A stretch of DNA of 6,430 nt from Acidobacteriaceae bacterium (GCA_003133425.1 PKXI01000149.1:2877-9306); one strand, 5' to 3'. Counted from the first letter of the stretch, positions 1 through 6,244 are shown. Notes: generated from the letters alone by a model not told the origin. A program made the numbers and translations.

Positions 1-195
1 CTGTTTCTGAATACCGAATGCGGCATCAATCGAGTCTTTGTCCGCTCAACCCTGTCCGCCGGAACAATTACCGTCACCGCCAGCCGTCATGGCATCAAAT
101 CGGCGCAAATTGAAATCGTGGCCCGGCCGGTGAATATTACCAATGGTCTTTCGACGTTGGTCCCACAACTTCTAACGGGCCCATCCGAAGGATGA
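1..195 (+). CDS. C-terminal end of a glycoside hydrolase family 2-like protein (5' end outside window)
   Basis: The frame is open from base 1 and gives 64 residues before a TGA at 193-195. The segment starts LFLNTECGINRVFVRST and continues with AGTITVTASRHGIKSA, then IEIVARPVNI. The order is a Gly-Ile-Asn-Arg-Val strand, a VRST turn, an Ala-Gly-x-Ile-x-Val-x-Ala strand and a Gly-x-Lys-x-Ala strand. I recognise this as the terminal Ig-like/DUF4982-type domain of bacterial GH2 beta-galactosidase and beta-glucuronidase relatives. The full enzymes are usually 700-900 residues, so the catalytic barrel lies left of the window and its substrate cannot be judged here. The gene converges on the minus-strand operon with 136 nt between the two stops. 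The last ~20 residues (NGLSTLVPQLLTGPSEG) are a low-structure tail. Assignment to the GH2 C-terminal domain is by pattern recognition only; another Ig-like tail is possible. Confidence 0.68.
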   Translation: MFLNTECGINRVFVRSTLSAGTITVTASRHGIKSAQIEIVARPVNITNGLSTLVPQLLTGPSEG

Positions 196-328
196 TTGTG
201 TGGAGAGATCCAGTTGCTAACCCGGAAGGCAGCTTGCGAGTCAGCAATGTGCGGAGTCCACCAGGACCTTGGATGGCCTTCCGCCCAAGGGGAGAAGCCT
301 GAGCTTTGAGATTTAGAGTCGAACAACC

Positions 329-353
329 TGATCAACCCAGGTTTGGCTGATCA
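329..353 (-). terminator. Inverted repeat over the operon's last stop codon, weak terminator candidate
   Basis: TGATCA at 329-334 and TGATCA at 348-353 flank CC (336-337) and GG (345-346). In minus-strand RNA the arms form 9 pairs including one G-U, around a 7-nt loop. On the plus strand the wobble becomes an A/C mismatch, so the hairpin favours the operon's transcript. The 3' arm contains the TGA stop of the amidohydrolase gene. No run of U follows (the next bases read GGTTGTTCGA), so it does not meet the usual intrinsic-terminator pattern. It could instead stabilise the mRNA 3' end. No better terminator was seen in 196-331. Confidence 0.25.
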
Positions 354-1345
354 TCCGCGCGCTTGATCCACTTATAGACGCGCGCCGAGTTCTTCCAGAA
401 GTATTTTTCTGCCGCCTCTCTTGACTTGGTGGAGAAGAAACGCTTCACGAGCGCAACCTCTTCAGGAATTGTGGCGACGCCGTAACTGTTGGGATAATCC
501 GTTCCGAAGATGACGCGATCCTCACCAAAGGCATCAAAGAGATACGCGAGTCTGGCGCGAAGCGGCTCATAGTCCTTCACGATCACCCCGTCGGTAGATC
601 GGGGATGATACACCTCGGTAAGTTTCACGAAGATGTTGGTTCGCGCCGCCATCTCCTTCACTACGGCTTCGTAGGCCTGTTGGTTATCCTGGGTCGGATC
701 GAACGAAGGCAGATGGTCCATGATGATGCGAAGATCGGGAATCGCATCAGCCAGCATTACGTTCGCCTGCATCAGGTCCATGCTCGGATTCGCAGTGTCG
801 AGCGCCAGGTCGGCCTGAGCCAGCAACTTTAGATTGGCAACTTGATCGGGCTTGAGGGCGACCTTGCCATCGTCCGCGCTGTAGAAGTGACTGGAACGGA
901 TTGCCCGATAAAGCGGGTCCTTGTGAAAGTGCGTCACATACTGTCCGAAATCCGGCCGACCTGGATCCAGACTGCCCGAAACGCCAACCATAATCGGATT
1001 GTCTCGGCACTCTTCGAGGTACCAGAGATTCTCGTCGATCAGGGGACTGGACTCAACGACGATGGCGCCCACAATGCCCACTGGCTTCGCCAACGGACTG
1101 TACATAGACGGAAGCGACGCCTTGGAGACCGAGCGATAGGCCGGAGAGCCCATATACCCCGCGCCCAGAGGTCGCGTTCCATCAAACAGGTGGATATGCG
1201 CGTCAATGATCGGGATGTTTTCGACACTCGACGATTGCGCGAACACGCCATCGCAAGCCGTCATTGCTGCTGCTGTCGCACCCGCGAGAAACGTGCGGCG
1301 GCTCGGACCTATCTGCATAGAATCGAATTTGTTAAATGCTGTCAC
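332..1345 (-). CDS. Tat-exported amidohydrolase_2 family (COG3618-like) hydrolase, probable lactonase
   Basis: A 337-residue protein if started at the GTG at 1345. The N-terminus has a Tat signal: SRRTFLAG (residues 15-22), a short Ala-rich hydrophobic stretch, then Ala-rich cleavage sites near residue 36. MTAC at 28-31 also resembles a lipobox, so a lipoprotein is possible. The mature part begins with DAHIHLFD (H50, H52 form the first-strand HxH metal motif). It continues with IIMDHLP (H211), VKLTEVY (K241) and FGTDYPN (D283), the order expected for PF04909 TIM-barrel hydrolases such as L-fuconolactonase. Length is normal for the family. The GTG overlaps the upstream TGA as GTGA, and GGAGG lies 13 nt before it. 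The alternative ATG at 1318 leaves a good Tat signal but has no visible Shine-Dalgarno. Last gene of the operon; beside a quinoprotein and a sugar-acid enzyme, opening an aldonolactone is the likeliest job. The reaction is inferred; the family assignment is solid. Confidence 0.88.
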   Translation of the reverse strand: MTAFNKFDSMQIGPSRRTFLAGATAAAMTACDGVFAQSSSVENIPIIDAHIHLFDGTRPLGAGYMGSPAYRSVSKASLPSMYSPLAKPVGIVGAIVVESSPLIDENLWYLEECRDNPIMVGVSGSLDPGRPDFGQYVTHFHKDPLYRAIRSSHFYSADDGKVALKPDQVANLKLLAQADLALDTANPSMDLMQANVMLADAIPDLRIIMDHLPSFDPTQDNQQAYEAVVKEMAARTNIFVKLTEVYHPRSTDGVIVKDYEPLRARLAYLFDAFGEDRVIFGTDYPNSYGVATIPEEVALVKRFFSTKSREAAEKYFWKNSARVYKWIKRADDQPNLG

Positions 1346-2484
1346 CCTTTTACGTGGACCTCCCAGACCTTCGACATGCGCGACGTGCCAGCAGGGCCGG
1401 TGACGTAAAGAATCGCCGTGTAGATGCCCTCTTTGCCGGGCTTGGGTTTGTATTGATGGGTTGGGTTCTGCTCCGTTGAAGTTGATCCGTCGCCAAAATC
1501 CCACCTCCAGGAAGTGATGTCTCCCTCGGACTGGTCTTTGAATGCAACGACTCCGCGGTCCATGTCAACAACTTTGAACGACCATTGCGCGTCAATCGGT
1601 TTGCGGAACTGGGGCTCGAGCGGCATCAGCCGAAATCCGACGAGTTGCGACGAGTTTCCGAAGAACGTATGTTTGTGGCTCAGGTTCCAGAAGTGATGTT
1701 TCTCTGAATGAACGTCATCGTAGTCGAGGACAGCCCACGAAAGTCCGATCAATTTGTTTTCAGTCAACTGAGTCTCCACCGCCCGCTCAGGACCTTCACA
1801 CCCGGCGTAATCGAATGGAGTAATCCAAAACTCCAGTACAAGTTTTCCTGATTCGCCCGGCTTGAAACTGTATTTCATTGCGTGATTCGCATAAGGCAGC
1901 TCCTTTGTGTATTGGGCGCATCCCCAGTCCATTGCCCAATCCTTTCCCTCCGCAGGCGTGAAGATGTGGTAGTTCTGGGCTTGATCGCCCTGATAAGAGA
2001 AGTAAGCATCGGAGCTACTGATGCGGGGATCTAGTGCTGCCATCTCGCCGACAGCTTCCTTCGTCCACACATCGCGGTGATAGATATCAATCAGCGGCCC
2101 GCCGGACAGATCGCCGTCGACGACAACTTCAAAGATGTCGTTGTGCAAGTCCGGCCGTGAGAAGTCCCAGTAATTGTCGTAGGCCTCATAAAGAAAATAC
2201 AGGCGGTTCAACCCCTTGACCCATCCAACTTTTACCTTCACATCCAGGTCGTTCGGATCGCGATCGGTGCCGTGTCCTCCAGGGGCCAAAGTATCCTCCA
2301 ACTGATCCATGCCAATGGCATAGGTGTCAGGAACAATCGCCCAGTCGTCCGCATCCCCATCGATACGTGGAATCTTGTCTGGAGGGAACTGAAAGATCTT
2401 GAATGTTACGTCCTGGCGTTCGAGAGCGTTCGCTGGAAAGAGCATCAGGAACAATGTGCACAGCAGGAACCGGGACCGAAACAT
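1342..2484 (-). CDS. Secreted CBM9-like and PKD domain protein
   Basis: A 380-residue protein. Residues 1-20 form a Sec signal peptide (basic MFRSR, hydrophobic LLCTLFLMLF, likely cut after ANA). Residues ~35-285 resemble carbohydrate-binding module family 9/DOMON-like beta-sandwich proteins: KIPRIDGDADDWA near 37-49, then a strand-rich region with RLYFLYEAYDNYWDF (94-108) and NDIFEVVVDGD (115-125), aromatic-rich as in sugar-binding sandwiches. Residues ~300-380 are a PKD domain with the signature WDFGDGST (328-335), a proline turn and a final beta strand to the stop. No catalytic motif is visible, so a binding or presentation role at the cell envelope is inferred. The start is set by AGGAGG at 2492-2497, 7 nt before the ATG at 2484; an in-frame ATG at 2508 lies upstream of that site and would place a charged stretch before the signal. 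The gene follows the enolase gene by 27 nt and overlaps the amidohydrolase start by 4 nt. Confidence 0.85.
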   Translation of the reverse strand: MFRSRFLLCTLFLMLFPANALERQDVTFKIFQFPPDKIPRIDGDADDWAIVPDTYAIGMDQLEDTLAPGGHGTDRDPNDLDVKVKVGWVKGLNRLYFLYEAYDNYWDFSRPDLHNDIFEVVVDGDLSGGPLIDIYHRDVWTKEAVGEMAALDPRISSSDAYFSYQGDQAQNYHIFTPAEGKDWAMDWGCAQYTKELPYANHAMKYSFKPGESGKLVLEFWITPFDYAGCEGPERAVETQLTENKLIGLSWAVLDYDDVHSEKHHFWNLSHKHTFFGNSSQLVGFRLMPLEPQFRKPIDAQWSFKVVDMDRGVVAFKDQSEGDITSWRWDFGDGSTSTEQNPTHQYKPKPGKEGIYTAILYVTGPAGTSRMSKVWEVHVKG

Positions 2485-2491
2485 CGGCGAA

Positions 2492-2497
2492 CCTCCT
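2492..2497 (-). promoter_or_regulatory. Shine-Dalgarno that fixes the start of the CBM9/PKD gene
   Basis: The minus strand reads AGGAGG, seven bases before the ATG at 2484-2482. It lies inside the longer open frame from the ATG at 2508. The shorter start therefore has both the ribosome site and a clean signal peptide, which decides against the upstream ATG. Confidence 0.8.
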
Positions 2498-2511
2498 CTA
2501 TCGAGCATTCA

Positions 2512-3879
2512 TCAGCGGTCGATTCGTTTGGTCATGTTATCCAAGGCGTCCATGTCGAGCGGATATCCCAGGCCCGGGGCCGTGGGCGCATGCACGTACC
2601 CGTCTGCATCGATGCGGAATTTGTCTTTGTAGTAAGGGCGGTCAGCATACTCGGCTGGAAATGGCATCTCGAACCAATAGGAATTTGGCAACGCCAATTC
2701 CACATGGAAATGCAGCGCCATGTCCCCGGTGTTGCCCCAGTTATGAGGTGTACATTCCAGGCCATGCGCATCTGCCAAAAGCCCTACGCGCATGGAGCCG
2801 GAAATTCCACCCACGTTGTCGGCAATCAGGCGCACCACGTCCAAAGCGTCACGATTGATGTACTCGGCGAAATCGGAAATCGAGTACAGAAACTCTCCCA
2901 CATGGATGGGAAGGTTCAATGCCGCGCACAGTTCGATCAAGCCTTCCTGATCGGTTGACCGCACCGGGTCCTCAAACCACGCATAGTTCAGTTCATCCAG
3001 CAATCGCCCTACGGCCATTGCCTCAAATCGATTGTACTGCTGAACCGGATCGTGCATCAGAACGAATTCATCACCCACCGCTTTGCGAATTTCTCGAATC
3101 TCTTCCATGTGTCCGATGTAGCTCGGAATCTCCGGCCCACTGGCATGTTGTCCCTGGCCGGGGTGTATCTTGTAGGCTCTGTATCCAAGCTTCTTGGCAT
3201 TCAACGCATCAGGCACATAGTCTTCAACCGTCGGCAAGTGCTGGGAACTCGCATAAGCCATCATGCGCTCCTTTGTGGGAGCGCCTCCTGACAGAAGTTT
3301 GTAGATCGGCCGGTCGACAGCCTTGCCTAAAATGTCCCACATGCAAACGTCCGCTGCGGCAGTGTAATAATTCGGCCAGGAGCCGCCCCCGCGCGTGAAA
3401 ACTCCCGACCCCGCAGCCGCGCCGCCGTAAGCAGGTCCCGATCCACGAGCCGGAGCACCGCCGAATTGGCTGGGGCGTCTGAGCATTGGTCCATCAAACC
3501 CTGCGCGAGCTTTCATGCCGGTGGTCGAAGTAAGAGTCGGCAGCAGATCGATCACGCTCTTTCCCACCAACACCGGCTTGGCCCATTCGAGCCACCCGAC
3601 CGTGATGTCACGATCTCCGATGGTGTAGTTGCCTTCGATACCGCTGTTCGTAACTACGGAGATCAATTCCCCAGTCTCTGAACCATTGAGCTTGTGCAGC
3701 TTGCTGATGTCGGTAAAATAGACCTTCACTTCCTTGATGGTGAGGTCGGGAAGGTCGCCAGGTTTCGCGCCCACCGACTGGGCAGCCGCAGCAATGGGAT
3801 TGGCAAGAGCGGCAAAGCCGGCCCCCGCGAATCCAGTTGAGTTTGCTAGAAACTTTCGCCGCGATGTGGTTGCATTCAT
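2512..3879 (-). CDS. Tat-exported enolase-superfamily (mandelate racemase/muconate lactonizing type) enzyme
   Basis: A 455-residue protein. Residues 1-35 are a Tat signal (SRRKFL at 6-11, an Ala/Gly-rich hydrophobic region, cut near AAAQ). An N-terminal capping domain (about 45-180) precedes the barrel. The three Mg ligands are visible: D277 (LMHDPVQ), E303 (WFEDPV) and E329 (HVGEF). D354 (LIADNVGG) and H379 (TPHNWG) match the Asp-His general-base dyad of the mandelate racemase subgroup. The second-strand base motif is YKIHPG (K237, H239) rather than the common KxK. Such enzymes abstract the alpha proton of a carboxylate, giving acid-sugar dehydration or racemisation; the exact substrate is unknown. 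A Gly/Ala-rich stretch at ~139-169 is unusual. Length (about 420 mature) is slightly above the usual 360-410. AGGAG at 3886-3890, 6 nt before the ATG, supports the start. Second gene of the operon, 16 nt after the quinoprotein gene. Members are normally cytoplasmic; the Tat signal places this one outside the membrane. Confidence 0.9.
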   Translation of the reverse strand: MNATTSRRKFLANSTGFAGAGFAALANPIAAAAQSVGAKPGDLPDLTIKEVKVYFTDISKLHKLNGSETGELISVVTNSGIEGNYTIGDRDITVGWLEWAKPVLVGKSVIDLLPTLTSTTGMKARAGFDGPMLRRPSQFGGAPARGSGPAYGGAAAGSGVFTRGGGSWPNYYTAAADVCMWDILGKAVDRPIYKLLSGGAPTKERMMAYASSQHLPTVEDYVPDALNAKKLGYRAYKIHPGQGQHASGPEIPSYIGHMEEIREIRKAVGDEFVLMHDPVQQYNRFEAMAVGRLLDELNYAWFEDPVRSTDQEGLIELCAALNLPIHVGEFLYSISDFAEYINRDALDVVRLIADNVGGISGSMRVGLLADAHGLECTPHNWGNTGDMALHFHVELALPNSYWFEMPFPAEYADRPYYKDKFRIDADGYVHAPTAPGLGYPLDMDALDNMTKRIDR

Positions 3880-3885
3880 GATGGT

Positions 3886-3890
3886 CTCCT
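3886..3890 (-). promoter_or_regulatory. Shine-Dalgarno of the enolase-family gene
   Basis: AGGAG on the minus strand, six bases before the ATG at 3879-3877. It sits in the 16-nt gap after the quinoprotein stop (TAG, 3898-3896), consistent with co-translation from one operon mRNA. Confidence 0.75.
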
Positions 3891-3895
3891 AGTCA

Positions 3896-6244
3896 CTAGT
3901 TGGGCAGTGCAAACGAGAGGACGTTTGATCCCGAAGCAATGGCAATGTATTGTCTTCCATCGATTGCGTATGTCATGGGTGAGGCCTTGATGGCATGGTT
4001 GGTCTCGAAATGCCAAAGATACTTGCCAGTGCCGGCATCAACGGCGGCAAATCCTCCGCTGCTTTCTCCGAAAAACACCAGTCCGCCGGAAGTGGTGAGC
4101 ACTCCTGAATAGTTCGATTGCACCGGCCCCGGCAGAACAACCTGCCAGACCGCTTGGCCGGTTTCGATGTCGAATGCGCGAAGAATTTTCTGCGCCGGAT
4201 CCCCAGGGTCATTATATCGGCGATAACCTGCGTCCTCGGCCTTGATGTATGTGGTGCAATCTTCTACCGTCATCACGTAATACAAACGTGTAGAAGGATT
4301 GTAGGCCGATGCGTACCAGTTGGTGGCTCCGCGCACCGCAGGACATGTCACAGTTCCCTGCAAGCTGGTTTCGTTGGCAGCGAGCAGTTGCGGCGTCCAG
4401 GTCTGTTCGTCGATTCCGCTAGCCCAGTTCAACTTCGTCACCATTCTCGTAGTCAACAAGGGACTTCCCGTTTTCCTCTCCAGGACGTAAAGAAATCCGT
4501 TGCGATTGGCATGCAGGAGCAACTTGCGATCGAGGCTTTTCCACTTCGTATCTACCAGCACGATGGGCTCATTAGCGTCCCAATCATGCAGGTCGTGTGG
4601 AGTGAATTGGTAATACCACAGCATCTTCCCGGTCTTCACGTCTATGGCCAGATCGCTGTTGGTGTAAAGATTGGAGCCGATCCGTTCATCGCCATCGGTA
4701 TCCGGATGCGGATTGCCGACTGCCCAGTACAAGACGTTCGTTTCCGTGTCGGCGCTGCCGGTGAGCCACGTTGCTCCACCGCCCAGCCCGAGCGCTGTAC
4801 CCTTCCAGGTGTCGGCTGCCGCCCCGGTGTCATCGGGTTTCGGGATGGTGTACAGCTTCCACGCGAGTTCGCCGGTTGCCGCTTTGTACGCGGCAATATA
4901 TCCGCGAATTCCGTTGTCTCCGCCGCTGACGCCCGTGATCACAAGATCGCCGACGACAAGGGGCGCAGACGTACCTCCATAAAGACCCTTTGCGCCTTCT
5001 GGTGTGTCCACGTCCCAAAGTACAGCACCGGTCAGCCGATGCAAGGCGATCAGGTGTGCATCATCCGTGAGATAAAAGATGCGATCTCCCAGCACAGCCA
5101 CGCCGCGGTTGACGCCGATGGCGGCATCGCTGGCTATCGTGCTGGCGGCGCTCTTGGGCCGTTCGTATCGCCAGATCTCGCGACCCGATCTCCCGCTCAG
5201 GGCGAAGACCTGATTGTTGCCCGTTACGTACATCACTCCGTCCACGACCACCGGGGTCGTCTCAAGGCCGTTGAAGGGAATCGAATAAATCCACTGCGGC
5301 TGGAGTCCGGTAACGTTGTTTACATTCACTTGGTTCAGGCGACTGTAACGATTGCCATCCAACGTGCCGTTGTATGTCGGCCAATCTCCATTCTTCGGAT
5401 GGGCAATCTCGTCGATCTCAGCTTGCGTCGGCAGCGCCGGTGGGTCTTTCAACGTTCCAATTGCGGAGCTGTTCAGTCGGCGGAGAAAAGCAACCAGGTC
5501 CCGCACCTCGTCATCGCTGCCCTTGTACGCTGGCATTGCAGAGTGTTTGTCGGGAACGATTCTCTTGCAGTCGCTATCAGCCAGCAGGCGCAGTTGGCCT
5601 TCGTTGGCTTGCAACACGAGATCGTGGGTGCCTTGCGCGCGCACGAATCCACGGATCGTGCGTCCGTCGTTTAGCGTCGCGGAAGTCATCCCCCAACCGT
5701 CGGCAATCACTGCGTCCGGATCGGTCAGCGACTGTTGCAACTGTTCCGTCTTGAGCCTGCGACCGACATTCGAAAGATCCGGCCCATTAGCGGTGCCGCG
5801 GCCTCGGATCATGTGGCACGTAGCGCATTGACCGGCTCCAAAGAAGATGCGTTCTCCCGCCTCGGCATCACCTGCGAGTGCCGTCGCGGACTCTGCTGGA
5901 CTGAGGAAACGGATGTACCTGAGCAAATCGTCAATCTGCGCGTCAGGAAAAGGGAAGGCCGGCATCTTGTCTTTGCCTTTCCGGATGACGTCCGCGATCT
6001 CGCTGTCGGTCATGCTGCGTAGCCTAGCCGAATTCACGAGCGTTGGCGCGCGGTCTGTGCCCTGAGCATCGGCGCCGTGGCAAAGAGTGCAGGTTCTCGT
6101 AAATAACAACGGCGCCTGCGCGGACGGCGTCGGAGATGGATGCACGTCTTGCGTCCACACAGGCTGAAACACAATCCCGAATGCGAGCACCATCGCCGCC
6201 ACATGCAAAGTGAAGGGCGATGGATACCGGAATCGTGAACTCAT
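3896..6244 (-). CDS. Secreted PQQ-type quinoprotein dehydrogenase with two N-terminal haem c domains
   Basis: A 782-residue protein. Residues ~10-32 are a signal peptide or anchor. Haem domain 1 has CTLCH at 52-56 with likely axial M94 (KMPAF). Haem domain 2 (~126-258) has CATCH at 140-144 and likely M237 (AMPAY); its GPDLSNVGRR and LNDGRTIRGF segments resemble the putative haem-binding domain common in Planctomycetes/Verrucomicrobia. Residues ~285-782 are a PQQ beta-propeller with repeated tryptophan-docking motifs (LSGRSGREIW, KAATGELAW, DVKTGKMLW, DIETGQAVW, DAGTGKYLW). Cofactor-site residues by motif: E328, R380 (NRG), W493 (GGGATW), N511 (GNP), D554 (LHDWD) and R571 (NRNG). The usual metal-binding Glu is Asp (D443), and the adjacent-Cys disulphide is absent. 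The role is oxidation of an alcohol or sugar with electrons passed to the attached haems. GGGGAG 6 nt before the ATG at 6244 supports this start over a TTG two codons earlier. First operon gene. I also recall an NCBI family name, acido-empty-quinoprotein, for Acidobacteria homologues thought to lack PQQ, so bound PQQ is not certain. Confidence 0.92.
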   Translation of the reverse strand: MSSRFRYPSPFTLHVAAMVLAFGIVFQPVWTQDVHPSPTPSAQAPLLFTRTCTLCHGADAQGTDRAPTLVNSARLRSMTDSEIADVIRKGKDKMPAFPFPDAQIDDLLRYIRFLSPAESATALAGDAEAGERIFFGAGQCATCHMIRGRGTANGPDLSNVGRRLKTEQLQQSLTDPDAVIADGWGMTSATLNDGRTIRGFVRAQGTHDLVLQANEGQLRLLADSDCKRIVPDKHSAMPAYKGSDDEVRDLVAFLRRLNSSAIGTLKDPPALPTQAEIDEIAHPKNGDWPTYNGTLDGNRYSRLNQVNVNNVTGLQPQWIYSIPFNGLETTPVVVDGVMYVTGNNQVFALSGRSGREIWRYERPKSAASTIASDAAIGVNRGVAVLGDRIFYLTDDAHLIALHRLTGAVLWDVDTPEGAKGLYGGTSAPLVVGDLVITGVSGGDNGIRGYIAAYKAATGELAWKLYTIPKPDDTGAAADTWKGTALGLGGGATWLTGSADTETNVLYWAVGNPHPDTDGDERIGSNLYTNSDLAIDVKTGKMLWYYQFTPHDLHDWDANEPIVLVDTKWKSLDRKLLLHANRNGFLYVLERKTGSPLLTTRMVTKLNWASGIDEQTWTPQLLAANETSLQGTVTCPAVRGATNWYASAYNPSTRLYYVMTVEDCTTYIKAEDAGYRRYNDPGDPAQKILRAFDIETGQAVWQVVLPGPVQSNYSGVLTTSGGLVFFGESSGGFAAVDAGTGKYLWHFETNHAIKASPMTYAIDGRQYIAIASGSNVLSFALPN
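5813..5827 (-). other. Second haem c attachment site (CATCH)
   Basis: Codes for Cys-Ala-Thr-Cys-His at residues 140-144, in a GERIFFGAGQ context followed by GRGTANGPDLS. The long insert before the likely ligand M237, with its DGRTIRGF strand, is typical of the larger putative haem-binding domain rather than a simple cytochrome c. Confidence 0.88.
6077..6091 (-). other. First haem c attachment site (CTLCH)
   Basis: Codes for Cys-Thr-Leu-Cys-His at residues 52-56 of the quinoprotein, shortly after the signal peptide and followed by GADAQG as in small class I cytochromes. M94 in KMPAF is the likely sixth ligand. Covalent haem attachment requires export, which agrees with the N-terminal signal. 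Confidence 0.88.

Noticed and set aside
267..290. CCTTGG/CCAAGG hairpin between the convergent genes as a terminator
   Set aside because: Only six pairs with a 12-nt loop and no T-run on either side, so not distinguishable from chance.
87..335. Small minus-strand open frame between the convergent genes
   Set aside because: It overlaps the GH2-like tail antisense, has no visible ribosome site or motif, and ends inside the amidohydrolase stop region.
842..1408. 188-codon plus-strand open frame inside the amidohydrolase gene
   Set aside because: Antisense to the HxH-containing gene, Arg/His-rich and without domain signs.
1346..1504. N-terminal extension of the amidohydrolase frame to an ATG at 1504
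   Set aside because: The extension overlaps the PKD domain of the preceding gene, reads as non-protein-like residues and would bury the Tat signal over 60 residues in.
2272..2958. 228-codon plus-strand open frame across the CBM9/PKD and enolase gene junction
   Set aside because: It is antisense to two conserved genes and their ribosome site, and has no recognisable motif.
4118..5674. 518-codon open frame on the plus strand inside the quinoprotein gene
   Set aside because: It lies wholly antisense to a well-supported gene with clear haem and PQQ motifs. Its product shows no domain or signal, and long antisense frames are common in GC-rich genes.
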